A DNA stretch of 64,000 bases from G958296245 sp963664035 (lineage in GTDB: Bacteria > Chloroflexota > Dehalococcoidia > Lucifugimonadales > G958296245): positions 1,736,001 to 1,800,000 of the forward strand of contig OY760867.2 in the NCBI GenBank assembly GCA_963664035.2, read 5' to 3'. Below are positions 8,066-15,776 of this stretch, in pieces (within the stretch, counting starts at the first letter, position 1; every line of letters starts with the position of its first letter). Made by a program: the position numbers and the translations under genes. The notes below the pieces were generated by a model. That model worked only from the letters and a program-made list of their open reading frames with translations, did no database searches and was not told where the DNA came from.

Positions 8066-8865
8066 CCGGGGCCTCCGAGGCTCTTGGACTTCTGGTAGGC
8101 GGCGTTCACGGCTTCCATGACGGTACCGGTGAAGCCGGCTCGCTCGAACGCGAGCAGCGCCTCCGCGGTGGTGCCGCCGGGGGAGGTTACCATGTCCTTG
8201 AGCTCGGCCGGGTGGCGGCCGGACTCCAGCATGAGGCTCGCGCTGCCTGCGACGGTCCGGAGGGCGAGCCTGCGGGCAACGTCGCGGGGCATGCCGATGT
8301 ATACGCCGGCGTCGATGAGCGCCTCGGCGAAGAGGAAGACGTAGGCGGGGCCGCTGGCGCTCAGGGCCGTGGCCATGTCTATGAGCTTCTCGTCCTCCAC
8401 GTATATCTCGTCGCCGAGCGTTGCCAGGATGCCCCTGGCGGCGTCGACGGCCTCGGCGGGCACCTCGGGCGCCGCCGTCCATACGGTCATGCCCTTGCCG
8501 ATCTGCGCCGGCGTGTTGGGCATGACGCGGATGACCGCTTGGTGGCCGAGCCCCTCGGATAGGGTCGCCGTTCGCACGCCGGCGGCGATGGACATGACCA
8601 CGCATCCGCCGACGCTTGGGCGGACGTCGGCCAGCGCCTCGGCGATGCCCTGGGGCTTGACGGCGAGGACTGCCATCTTCGCGCCGTCGAGGGCCTCGGA
8701 GTTGTGGGCGGAGGTTGCTACGCCGTACCTGGCGGCAAGGTGACTTCGGCGGGCCTCCAGGGGCTCGCCCACGCTGACGTCCCCTGGGCGGGCGAGGCCG
8801 GCGTCCAGTATGCCGCCGATCATCGCCTCGGCCATTACGCCACCGCCTATGAAAGCGATCCGCAT
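8062..8865 (-). CDS. proC: Pyrroline-5-carboxylate reductase
   Basis: ProC makes L-proline from pyrroline-5-carboxylate with NAD(P)H. The 267-residue protein starts with the Rossmann motif FIGGGVMAEAMIGGI, then has AVKPQ, the RVMPNTPAQIGKGMT block and the C-terminal signature region SASGPAYVFLFAEALIDAG with VTSPGGTTAEAL. The ATG at 8865 directly abuts repeat A3, whose TA target supplies the A of the start codon. The repeat also provides an AGGA Shine-Dalgarno 8 nt upstream. An open frame running further upstream to 9330 is a shadow of pdxA. Confidence 0.93.
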   Translation of the reverse strand: MRIAFIGGGVMAEAMIGGILDAGLARPGDVSVGEPLEARRSHLAARYGVATSAHNSEALDGAKMAVLAVKPQGIAEALADVRPSVGGCVVMSIAAGVRTATLSEGLGHQAVIRVMPNTPAQIGKGMTVWTAAPEVPAEAVDAARGILATLGDEIYVEDEKLIDMATALSASGPAYVFLFAEALIDAGVYIGMPRDVARRLALRTVAGSASLMLESGRHPAELKDMVTSPGGTTAEALLAFERAGFTGTVMEAVNAAYQKSKSLGGPG

Positions 8866-8866
8866 A

Positions 8867-8908
8867 ACCCCCATCCTAACCTTCCCCCTCAGGGGGAAGG
8901 GATTTCTA
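8867..8908. repeat. Family A palindromic repeat, copy A3 (TA-flanked)
   Basis: ACCCCCATCC, CCTTCCCCC and GGGGGAAGG, with TA on both sides (8865-8866 and 8907-8908). It sits between pdxA and proC, fused to the proC start codon. The TA flanks match the filled site seen at 60374-60420. Confidence 0.75.
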
Positions 8909-8918
8909 AGATAGTCCT

Positions 8919-9932
8919 CTAAGTGAGCTTCGATTCGCTGGCCAGGCCGACCGCCACCCTGATCGCCTCTCTCATGCCCTCGTGGTCGGCTACGCCCTTG
9001 CCGGCGATGTCGAAGGCGGTGCCGTGGTCCACCGAGGTGCGTATGAAGGGCAGCCCCAGGTTCACGCTGACGCTCTGCGCCCAGTTGTGGACCTTGATGG
9101 GAATGTGGCCCTGGTCGTGGTACATGGCGAGCACGACGTCGTACCTGCCGTCGATCGCCTGGTTGAAGACGGTATCCGGCGGCACCGGGCCTATGGCGTC
9201 CACGCCGCGCTCCCGCGCGTCCCGCACGGCCGGCTCGATGTGCTCCTGTTCCTCGCTGCCAATGAGGCCGCCGTCGCTGGCGTGCGGGTTGAGGGCGGCG
9301 ACGCCGACCCTGGGGGACTCGAAGCCCCACTTCCTGAAGTGCCGGTCGGTCAGCATGATCTTGGCGAGCACGTTATCGCGGGTGGCGAAGTCGCACGCGA
9401 CGCGGAGCGACTTGTGAGTGGTGAGGTGTACGACGCGGAGCACGTCGGCCACCAGCATCGTGGCGACCTCCTTCGCGCCGGTCTGGCTCTGGAATATCTC
9501 CATGTGGCCGATGTCGCGGTGGCCGGCGAGGCTGCACGCCTCCTTGTTTATGGGCGCGGTGACGATGGCGGCTATCCGTGCAGCCGCCGCCATCTCGCCG
9601 GCCCGCATGACCCACTCCACCGAGGCCCTGCCGGCCTCGGCCGATACGCGCCCGGTGGCCACTTCGCCGTAGTCGAGGTTATCGGCGTCGAGCACGTCCA
9701 CCGCGCCGGGCTCGCCGGCTACTTCGCCGAGGCCGGCGGCCTTCCTGACCTCGACCCCGTTGTCGAACAGGGTGAGGGCGTCCCTCATGGCGTCGGCGTT
9801 GCCGACCACGAAGGGGCGGCAGCGCTCGTACACCGCCGGGTCGGCGAGCGCCTTGGCGGTCACCTCGGGGCCTATGCCCGCCGGATCGCCCATGGTGATG
9901 GCCACGTAGGGCCTGTCGCTGTTAGGTCCCAT
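8919..9932 (-). CDS. pdxA: 4-hydroxythreonine-4-phosphate dehydrogenase
   Basis: PdxA is an NAD-dependent, metal-dependent dehydrogenase of pyridoxal phosphate synthesis. Motifs are complete: ITMGDPAGIGPE near the N-terminus, TAPINKEA, the metal-binding GH, NPHASDGG, MYHDQGH and SVDHGTAFDIAGKG. The length fits the family. I prefer the ATG at 9932 (MGPNSDRPYVAI). An in-frame GTG at 9959 is possible, but a TATAAT box ends only 4 nt upstream of it. A PdxA2-like role in sugar-acid catabolism cannot be excluded, because pdxJ and other B6 genes are not nearby. It lies upstream of proC with repeat A3 in between. Confidence 0.9.
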   Translation of the reverse strand: MGPNSDRPYVAITMGDPAGIGPEVTAKALADPAVYERCRPFVVGNADAMRDALTLFDNGVEVRKAAGLGEVAGEPGAVDVLDADNLDYGEVATGRVSAEAGRASVEWVMRAGEMAAAARIAAIVTAPINKEACSLAGHRDIGHMEIFQSQTGAKEVATMLVADVLRVVHLTTHKSLRVACDFATRDNVLAKIMLTDRHFRKWGFESPRVGVAALNPHASDGGLIGSEEQEHIEPAVRDARERGVDAIGPVPPDTVFNQAIDGRYDVVLAMYHDQGHIPIKVHNWAQSVSVNLGLPFIRTSVDHGTAFDIAGKGVADHEGMREAIRVAVGLASESKLT

Positions 9933-9962
9933 ACCCCCTGCCCGTTTCCTGGTATGCACCCC

Positions 9963-9968
9963 ATTATA
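9963..9968 (-). promoter_or_regulatory. Candidate -10 box of pdxA
   Basis: A perfect TATAAT on the minus strand lies 31 nt before the ATG at 9932. A -35 match is not visible. Confidence 0.45.
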
Positions 9969-10078
9969 CGGGATGGCGGGCCGGGGGGAGAGGGTGGAAT
10001 GGTGTGCCGGGTTACGCAGTCATCACCGCGCGGGATGCGTTGGGCTTGGTGACTATCTCAACAGTACTTTGGGATGTC

Positions 10079-10294
10079 CTATCCCAGCAGCCTCACGATA
10101 GCGGCGACTACAGTGGCTACGACGGCCATACCGCCAAGTTGCAGCCCTATCATCCAGCGGAGTTGTATGTTCATCTGCCCGACCAATCGAGTCTCCAACT
10201 GGGCCAGGTCCGCCTTGGTGGCCAGATGGCGGAGCTCGGTTCTGAACTCCGTCTCCAAGGCCGTAATTCGCTGTTCTACCGTCACCATGACCAA
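10079..10294 (-). CDS. Small coiled-coil, single-pass membrane protein
   Basis: This 71-residue protein is unrecognised by name. It has an amphipathic, heptad-like N-terminal half (VEQRITALETEFRTELRHLATKADLAQLETRLVG region) and one C-terminal membrane helix (about residues 46-68). This layout resembles DUF1640/XhlA-like small proteins, which form membrane-tethered coiled coils. Element C1 lies upstream on the same strand and its promoter points towards this gene. Function unknown. Confidence 0.6.
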   Translation of the reverse strand: MVMVTVEQRITALETEFRTELRHLATKADLAQLETRLVGQMNIQLRWMIGLQLGGMAVVATVVAAIVRLLG

Positions 10295-10451
10295 TCTCCT
10301 GTATACCTAGTCTCAGGCTACCGAGGCCGGTCTAGTCCGTCAAGCGTTTCTGGCAGTCCCAAATCCATCACCTAATCCGCATGGTGAGCGTAACGAACTG
10401 CTTGCTGGGTCACGACGATGCATCCCGTATCGGGGTACGGGGCAGGCTTCT

Positions 10452-10547
10452 CCGGGGAGTGGATACCGGCCCCGTATCGGAGTACGGGGTGACGTTCTTT
10501 CGCTGGGGGGTGACGTTCTTTCGCCGGTATGACGACGTGGGCGTGGT
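10452..10547 (+). repeat. Direct repeat pair, copy 1 (with 21-bp internal duplication)
   Basis: It starts CCGGGGAGTGGATACCGG and ends GACGTGGGCGTGGT. The same unit recurs at 10894-10968 (75 bp). Copy 1 is 21 bp longer because TGACGTTCTTTCGC is tandemly repeated. Each copy includes the CCCCGTATC...GTACGGGG hairpin. Confidence 0.8.
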
Positions 10548-10597
10548 AAAGACGGATGGGGGCGCGGTGACGCTCCAGGGCGAGGGGAGGCGATAGC

Positions 10598-10837
10598 CGG
10601 GAGATTTCCTTGATAAGTGTCTCATTTTGTCTCTTTTCGTCTATTTCAGCTATGGGCCGTGAGACAGTGGGAGACGCGAACAAGGCAAAATGAGACACGA
10701 AATAGACAGAATGAGACAGCAATGAGACAGAATGAGACACGAGGGGCGCGGGACGGCCGGTCCCAGGCGCCTTCAGCTCAGTATGTGCGCGGTGGTGCAT
10801 GGGGGGAGTATAGCACGCGCGTTCTGTGAATGGCAAG
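10598..10837 (-). repeat. Element C1: promoter plus GAGACA-type inverted-repeat core
   Basis: On the minus strand it begins with TTGCCA (10831-10836), an 18-nt spacer and TATACT (10807-10812), preceded by TGC (extended -10). Downstream lies a core rich in TGTCTC/GAGACA whose outer arms pair over 16 bp (10617-10632 with 10725-10740, one G-T). Element C2 at 60320-60649 is a close inverted copy, and C3 (17583) is a diverged one. It may encode a structured RNA or be a non-autonomous mobile unit. It reads towards the small gene ending at 10079. Confidence 0.7.
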
Positions 10838-10893
10838 GGCGCGAGGGCGGTTGGCCGGCTGCGCCTCTATTGCGGCCTCCCGGCGTTCAAGGA

Positions 10894-10968
10894 CCGGGGA
10901 GTGGATACCGGCCCCGTATCGGAGTACGGGGTGACGTTCTTTCGCCGGTATGACGACGTGGGCGTGGT
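10894..10968 (+). repeat. Direct repeat pair, copy 2
   Basis: 75 bp, matching 10452-10547 without the 21-bp internal duplication. Confidence 0.8.
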
Positions 10969-10973
10969 GGTTA

Positions 10974-11029
10974 TTTTTCATAGTAACCATCCATGCCGGT
11001 TGCGGTCCGGCACACCAGGGGATGAAAAT
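10974..11029. repeat. 56-bp direct repeat, copy 1
   Basis: The unit begins TTTTCATAGTAACCATCCAT and ends GGGATGAAAAT, so its ends form a short inverted repeat (TTTTCAT/ATGAAAA). The second copy is at 11120-11175. Family A copy A4 lies between them. Confidence 0.75.
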
Positions 11030-11046
11030 GAACCAAGGCAGGCTTC

Positions 11047-11103
11047 TAACCCCCCATCCTAACCTTCCCCCGCAGGGGGCCCGCAGGGGGGGAAGGGACA
11101 AGT
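11047..11103. repeat. Family A palindromic repeat, copy A4
   Basis: TA then ACCCCCCATCC, CCTTCCCCC and GGGGGGAAGGGACAAG, with a partial internal duplication of GCAGGGGG. It is bracketed by the 56-bp direct repeats. Confidence 0.7.
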
Positions 11104-11119
11104 CAAGTTGGTCTGGTCT

Positions 11120-11175
11120 ATTTTCATAGTAACCATCCATGTCGGTTGCGGCCCGGCGCACCAAGGGATGAAAAT
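11120..11175. repeat. 56-bp direct repeat, copy 2
   Basis: Nearly identical to 10974-11029, with a few substitutions in the middle. Confidence 0.75.
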
Positions 11176-11358
11176 AGCGTCGCCGGTTGGTGGATGAGTT
11201 CGGTAGTCATTGGCGCTTCGAGCCTGTGTAGTAACCTGATACCTGCGACCCGCCTAGAGCACCTAGCTGTAGCCGCTCAGAGATGAGTGAGCACGCGTAC
11301 CAAATTGAGTCCACTCGGGGTCGCCCTCAACCGGTAGACGATTCTGGAGGTGAGCGAA

Positions 11359-12174
11359 TTGAGTGGATTGAGGGTGTTGCATGACCGGTGCTGCGGCCTG
11401 GACGTGCACAAGAAGTCGATCACGCTGTCCTCGGTGGCAACGGACATACTGGGGGCGTCTGGGCGAGACATGCTCAGGGCGATGGTAGGGGGGGAGGAAG
11501 ACCCGAACGTGTTGGCGGAGATGGCCCGTGGGCTGTTGAGGAAGAAGCTGGACGAGTTGCGTTGGGCGCTGGAGGGTACGATGGGGGACCACCAGCGGTT
11601 CATGCTCGGCGTGCAGTTGGAGACGCTAGAGATGTTGGAGGCCCAGGTCGCACAGTTGGATGCGGAGGTGGCCCGTCGTCTTGCCCCTTTAGAGGAGACG
11701 ATCGAGCGCCTCGACGCGATTCCTGGCATTGCTCGCCGCGCTGCCGAGGAGATTCTAGCTGAGATAGGCGACGACATGTCCAGGTTCCCGTCGGCGAGCC
11801 ACCTTGCGTCTTGGGCCAAGCTCAGTCCTGGCAACTACGAGAGCGCGGGCAAGCGCAGGAGCGGACACACCGGTCGTGGCAGTCCGTGGTTGCGGGCAAC
11901 GCTGACAGAGGTCGCACAGGCGGCGGCCCGAACCAAGGGCACCTACTTGTCAGCGCGCTACCACAGGCTCGCAGCTCGCAGGGGCCGCAGGCGTGCGGTC
12001 ACCGCCATCGCTCACACGGTGATCAAGAACATCTATCACATGCTTCGGGACGGGACCGAGTACCGAGACTTGGGAGGTGAGTACTTCGATCAGAGGAATA
12101 AGCACTACATCCTGCTCAGGAACGTCAAGCGCATCGAGCGCCTAGGGTATCAGGTCACTCTCCAAGCTGCCTGA
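11359..12174 (+). CDS. IS110 family transposase, internally deleted
   Basis: The N-terminus has the IS110 start of the DEDD domain (CGLDVHKK). The C-terminal two-thirds is the Transposase_20 domain with IPGIARRAAEEILAEIG, FPSASHLASWAKLSPGN and ESAGKRRSGHTGRGSPWLR. Between them, KKSIT joins directly to LSSVATDILGASGRDML, which in full-length members lies some 130 residues further on. Most of the catalytic DEDD domain is therefore missing in frame, and the product should be inactive. TTG at 11359 follows GGAGG by 8 nt; GTG at 11350 overlaps that site. Element ends were not identified, as is usual for IS110, which lacks terminal inverted repeats. Confidence 0.85.
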   Translation: MSGLRVLHDRCCGLDVHKKSITLSSVATDILGASGRDMLRAMVGGEEDPNVLAEMARGLLRKKLDELRWALEGTMGDHQRFMLGVQLETLEMLEAQVAQLDAEVARRLAPLEETIERLDAIPGIARRAAEEILAEIGDDMSRFPSASHLASWAKLSPGNYESAGKRRSGHTGRGSPWLRATLTEVAQAAARTKGTYLSARYHRLAARRGRRRAVTAIAHTVIKNIYHMLRDGTEYRDLGGEYFDQRNKHYILLRNVKRIERLGYQVTLQAA

Positions 12175-12230
12175 TTCCTATTTTCGTACCAACGACGGAG
12201 GTGGGGGATGGGCAGTATCCAAGCAACGAG

Positions 12231-13298
12231 TTAGTCCCAGCGGAACAGGCGTATGCTGGCGGCGACGCAGGCCGCCGCTACGGCCACGAGGTAGGCGAAG
12301 GAGACCCAGACGGGCGCGCCGATGGTCGTTTCCACTTCCCAGGTCGCGCCCAGCCAGAGTCCTCCCTGCGGGTCTTCATTCCCGACGGCAAGGAAGTAGA
12401 CGTCGTCCAGATTCGCGGGCCGCGTCTCGATCACACTGGGCGAGACTCCCCTCTCGCCGAGGAAGTCGGCAACGCTGCCTACAAGGTTGCCGTCTCCGTA
12501 GACGTAGAAGCTCGTCTCCGTTCCGCGGACGTGGGCAACGCCAGGCAGCGCCGCGAGGTCGTCTTCTCCGGCGTCCCCGAGCGCCGCCCGCGGCAGGACG
12601 ACGCGCGCCGCCAGCCCCGACTCGGCGATGAGGCGTTCGGGCGGCCCGGACACCACCACCCTGCCCTCGTCCATGAGCAGCACCTCGCCGCAGTATTCGC
12701 GGGCCTCCTCCATGTGATGGGTGGTCACCACGACCGTCATGCCGCGCGCGTTCTGCCGCCTGAGGTACTCCCAGAATCGGAAGCGGTACTCAGGGTCTAG
12801 GCCGGTGGTGGGTTCGTCCAGGAACGCGATCTCGGGGTCGCCCACGAGAGCGAGCGCGATGTTGACGCGCCGCTTCTGGCCGCCCGAAAGGGAGCCGTAT
12901 TGCTTGGAGAGACTCCCATCGATCCCCAGCTCGCCGCCCAGCTCCGACAGGGGAATGGACGTCCGGTAGAGTGAGGCGAACAGGCCCAGCGCTTCCCGCA
13001 CCTTCATGCGCGGGGGGATCCCGATCTCCTGTAGCTGCACGCCTATCCTGTGGACGAACGTGGCGCGGTCGGCTATGGGGTCCAGTCCGGCGACGAGGAC
13101 CGAGCCGCCGTCCGGCTGGCGCAGCCCTTCGAGGCACTCGATGGTCGTGGTCTTGCCTGCGCCGTTGGGGCCGATGATGCAGAACAGGCTCCCGCGCTCG
13201 ACCTCGAAGCTCACGTCGTCCACTGCCACCACGTTGCCGTACACCTTTCGCAGCGACGCCGCCCGCACCGCGATAGCATCTGAAGGCTCCATGCTCAT
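12231..13298 (-). CDS. ABC transporter ATPase fused to an ABC-2 permease tail
   Basis: Residues 1-about 305 form a complete ABC ATPase of the multidrug/ABC-2 export type. It has Walker A GPNGAGKTT (43-51), signature LSGGQKRR, Walker B IAFLDEP, and the C-terminal substrate/regulatory extension ending near NLDDVYFLA. The last 50 residues do not belong to that family. They end with one hydrophobic helix and RLFRWD, the usual end of an ABC-2 permease. An in-frame deletion that removed the rest of a downstream permease gene would explain this. No separate permease is adjacent. An AAGGGAG site precedes the start region, and the upstream promoter is at 13354-13383. Confidence 0.85.
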   Translation of the reverse strand: MSMEPSDAIAVRAASLRKVYGNVVAVDDVSFEVERGSLFCIIGPNGAGKTTTIECLEGLRQPDGGSVLVAGLDPIADRATFVHRIGVQLQEIGIPPRMKVREALGLFASLYRTSIPLSELGGELGIDGSLSKQYGSLSGGQKRRVNIALALVGDPEIAFLDEPTTGLDPEYRFRFWEYLRRQNARGMTVVVTTHHMEEAREYCGEVLLMDEGRVVVSGPPERLIAESGLAARVVLPRAALGDAGEDDLAALPGVAHVRGTETSFYVYGDGNLVGSVADFLGERGVSPSVIETRPANLDDVYFLAVGNEDPQGGLWLGATWEVETTIGAPVWVSFAYLVAVAAACVAASIRLFRWD

Positions 13299-13353
13299 GC
13301 GTCTCCCTTCAACTGCTGCTGTGTGTTTGCATTACAAACTACTTTGTGTGACA

Positions 13354-13383
13354 ATAGTACCACGCCCGCACGGGGGGCGTCAA
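13354..13383 (-). promoter_or_regulatory. ABC gene promoter
   Basis: TTGACG (13378-13383), an 18-nt spacer and TACTAT (13354-13359), read on the minus strand, lie 56 nt before the ATG. An imperfect inverted repeat (CAAACTACTTTG, 13335-13346) just downstream could bind a regulator. Confidence 0.65.
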
Positions 13384-13419
13384 TCGACGAGCATCGACCA
13401 AATAGCGGTGGGGCTCAAG

Positions 13420-13570
13420 GGCAAGGGGAGGGCTGGTTTGAAACCAGCCCCTACGGGGTGATGGCCGTTTGAAACCAGCCCCTACGGGGTGATGGCCGTT
13501 TGAAACCAGCCTCTACGGGGTGATGGCCGATAGACATGGCGCTGAACGTGGAGGCGGGGGGATTGGCGCG
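13420..13570. repeat. Family B dispersed repeat, copy B2, with 31-bp tandem units
   Basis: Three 31-bp units starting GTTTGAAACCAGCC and ending GGTGATGGCC lie at 13436-13466, 13467-13497 and 13498-13528. ATAGACATGGCGCTGAACGT follows. The units are contiguous, with no spacers. Confidence 0.8.
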
Positions 13571-13596
13571 ATGCTTAGTGATCAAGGAGGCGAGCG

Positions 13597-14232
13597 ATGC
13601 GGGAATCGAAGGCCGAAGCGAGGGCGGGCACACCGGAGGAGAGTTGGCGGGACATCCACGAGACGATGGACAGGGCGCGCAGCTCCATGTACGTCGCCGG
13701 ATCGGCGGCGATAATGTTGCTTTGGGCCGCGATAGTCTCGTTGGGGATCGGATCGCAGTACGCCATCATGACGCTGGCGTCCGAGTTCGCGGAGCGCAGC
13801 CCGTGGGTCTTCGCGGCGCTGTGGGTCATCCTGATGGTGTCGGGCATGGCCGCAAGCGGGATCATCGGAAGCCGGGCCAGCAGGCGGATCTCGGCCGGCG
13901 ACGCCGCTCGCAGCGCCGGCATCAGGGTGTTCCTCTACTGGCTCGCGGTGGTCGTTGCGATGTTCCTCATTCCGGCGGCTGCGGGGATGTGGAATGCGGA
14001 AGACGGGGGCAAGATACCGGCTGTCACCGTGGGCATAGTGTCCCTGGCGTACATCCTGTTCGGCATCATGCACCGCTTGGCGTTGGCGGCGGTGGGTTTG
14101 GGGTTCGCGGCGGCGTTCTACATTCCCTACCGCCTCGTGGACGGCGCCGAGTTCATGTTGGTGTCGGGGGCGTCGATGCTGGTGGTGGTCGGGCTGGGGG
14201 CGTGGTGGATACGGAGGAGCGGGGTGCTGTGA
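13597..14232 (+). CDS. Polytopic membrane protein, paired with winged-helix regulator
   Basis: The 211-residue protein has a charged N-terminal 30 residues and about five to six membrane helices. I do not recognise a specific family. AGGAGG is 6 nt upstream of the ATG. The TGA stop overlaps the GTG of the next gene (GTGA). Membrane protein plus small winged-helix regulator is a recurring pair in bacteria, so a regulated membrane function is likely, but the substrate is unknown. Confidence 0.7.
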   Translation: MRESKAEARAGTPEESWRDIHETMDRARSSMYVAGSAAIMLLWAAIVSLGIGSQYAIMTLASEFAERSPWVFAALWVILMVSGMAASGIIGSRASRRISAGDAARSAGIRVFLYWLAVVVAMFLIPAAAGMWNAEDGGKIPAVTVGIVSLAYILFGIMHRLALAAVGLGFAAAFYIPYRLVDGAEFMLVSGASMLVVVGLGAWWIRRSGVL

Positions 14233-14543
14233 CCGGCGAGGGCGTCGTTCTCGACGAGACTATCCACCAGCCGACGCGTCTGCGGATAATGACGATGCTG
14301 GTCTCGCAGCCCGAAGGGGACCGGCTTGCATACGGCTTCGTTCAGACGACGCTCGGCCTGACCGGGGGCAACCTGACGACCCACCTGCGGAAGCTCGAAG
14401 GCGCGGGCTACCTGGTCATCGCCAAGGAGTTCGAGGGATCCAAGCCGCGCACGTGGGTCCGGGCGACGCCAGCGGGACGCCGCGCCTTCGCCGAGTACCT
14501 CGGCAACCTGCGGGAGGCGCTGGGTTGGGAGCCGCCCGCGTAG
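14229..14543 (+). CDS. Winged-helix transcriptional regulator (HTH_34-like)
   Basis: A 104-residue single-domain regulator. The segment DETIHQPTRLRIMTMLV opens the winged helix, LTGGNLTTHLRKLEGAGYL is the recognition helix region, and KPRTWVRATPAGRRAFAEYL forms the wing and last helix. This is the pattern of the short MarR/ArsR-like HTH_34 group, with no visible metal-binding cysteines. GTG at 14229 overlaps the upstream stop by 4 nt, so the two genes are co-translated and the regulator probably controls its own operon. It converges on the PfkB gene with only 2 nt between stops. Confidence 0.82.
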   Translation: MTGEGVVLDETIHQPTRLRIMTMLVSQPEGDRLAYGFVQTTLGLTGGNLTTHLRKLEGAGYLVIAKEFEGSKPRTWVRATPAGRRAFAEYLGNLREALGWEPPA

Positions 14544-14545
14544 GG

Positions 14546-15538
14546 TCACGCGGGGAGCGTACGCACCCTGGGCGCGAGATCCTCCACCTCGGCGCGCGTA
14601 GGCTGGCTGAGGATTGCGCCGCGCCCGCCGACCTTGAGGCCGGCGGCGGCCACGCCCCACCTCGCGGCCTCGAAGAGGTCGGCGCCCTGGGCGAGGCGGC
14701 GCAGCAGGCCGCCGGCGAAGGCGTCGCCCGCGCCCGTCGTGTCCACGACGCCGCGCGGGGCCACGGCGGGGATGGCCCGGCGCTCGCCGGGCGTCGCGGC
14801 GAGCACGCCGGACGGGCCTCTCTTCAGCGCGACGCTCTTCGCGCCGAGATCGTGGAAGAAGGAGACTACGTCCCCCTCGTCGTCGAGGCCGGTCAGGGCC
14901 AGCGTCTCGTCGGGGAAGCTCGGGAGCGCCACGTCCGTGAAGGGGAGGACCTCCGTGATGGCCTCCCTGGCCCGCTCCGGGGTCGTGAGGCTGAGGCGCA
15001 GGTTCGTGTCGTAGGAGACGAGCGCGCCGTTGGAGGAGGCGATGCGGACGGCCTCCAACACCGTCTCCCTGCAGCTTTCGGAGACCGCCTGGAGTATGCC
15101 GCTCACGTGCAGCAGCCTGGCCTGTCCGATGTAGTCGGCGTCGAGGTCCTCGGGGGTCATGGTGCTGGCGGCGCTGCCGGCGCGGTAGTAGAGGAAGTCT
15201 CGGTCGCCGCCGGGTAGCTGTGTCACGAAGTGGACGCCGGTGAAGCCGGGCACGCGCTTCGAGGCGGAGGTGTCGATTCCTTGGACGCTCCACTCCCGCA
15301 GCAGGTATTCGGAGAAGGGGTCTTCGGCAAGTCGGGTCACGTATCCGCAGGACGCGCCGAGCTTCGACGCCATGAACATGGCGTTCATCGTGTCGCCGGC
15401 GAATGCCTTGCGGTACGAGGGCGCGTCGGCGATCGGCTCGTCGCTGAGGAGCTCGATCATGCACTCGCCGAGGGCAACTATGTCAGGCAACGGCTTCACC
15501 GGGGGAGCCTCGGCGGTGGGCCTGAGAGGGCCTGCCAA
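14546..15538 (-). CDS. PfkB family sugar kinase (2-keto-3-deoxygluconate kinase-like)
   Basis: This ribokinase-fold protein phosphorylates a sugar or sugar acid with ATP. The N-terminal GECMIELL and AGDTMNAMFMASKLG match the PfkB substrate region. Signature 2 appears as VDTTGAGDAFAGGLL, with its catalytic Asp. Similarity of GECMIEL and the hydrophobic lid to KdgK suggests 2-keto-3-deoxygluconate, but this is inference. The frame opens with TTG at 15538. The first 13 residues are low-complexity, and GTG at 15499 would give a more typical N-terminus. The glycosidase-like gene upstream on the same strand suggests shared carbohydrate use. Confidence 0.85.
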   Translation of the reverse strand: MAGPLRPTAEAPPVKPLPDIVALGECMIELLSDEPIADAPSYRKAFAGDTMNAMFMASKLGASCGYVTRLAEDPFSEYLLREWSVQGIDTSASKRVPGFTGVHFVTQLPGGDRDFLYYRAGSAASTMTPEDLDADYIGQARLLHVSGILQAVSESCRETVLEAVRIASSNGALVSYDTNLRLSLTTPERAREAITEVLPFTDVALPSFPDETLALTGLDDEGDVVSFFHDLGAKSVALKRGPSGVLAATPGERRAIPAVAPRGVVDTTGAGDAFAGGLLRRLAQGADLFEAARWGVAAAGLKVGGRGAILSQPTRAEVEDLAPRVRTLPA

Positions 15539-15718
15539 TGACTCGGCCAGGAAATCGGCGATCGCTGTAGCGGGCCCGGAACCTCATCGAGTTCACGGGG
15601 ATCCACCCCTGGCGACCCGCGGCGTTGCGAATCAGGCGACGCACCGATTCCCTATAGGGCTAGATTAGGGGAATGGCGGGCGCCTGTCAAGGCTATGTGG
15701 ATGTCCAGAGCCTGATAA

Positions 15719-15766
15719 GACCCCCATCTCAATCTTCCCCCGTCGGACGGGGGAAGAGGCAAGAGA
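15719..15766. repeat. Family A palindromic repeat, copy A5
   Basis: ACCCCCATCTC then CTTCCCCCGTC paired with GACGGGGGAAG. It lies just past the stop of the minus-strand glycosidase-like gene and could end its transcript. Confidence 0.7.
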
Positions 15767-15776
15767 ACTCCGGGCT

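Larger units (their letters stand above)
10295..11358. other. Gene-free repeat cluster
   Basis: About 1 kb without a convincing gene. It holds a 75/96-bp direct-repeat pair, element C1, a 56-bp direct-repeat pair and family A copy A4, then the IS110 leader (from about 11176). Open frames here follow the repeats and are not conserved between copies. Confidence 0.6.

Noticed and set aside
13436..13528. Possible CRISPR array from the 31-bp repeats
   Set aside because: The units are contiguous with no spacers, and no cas genes are in the window.
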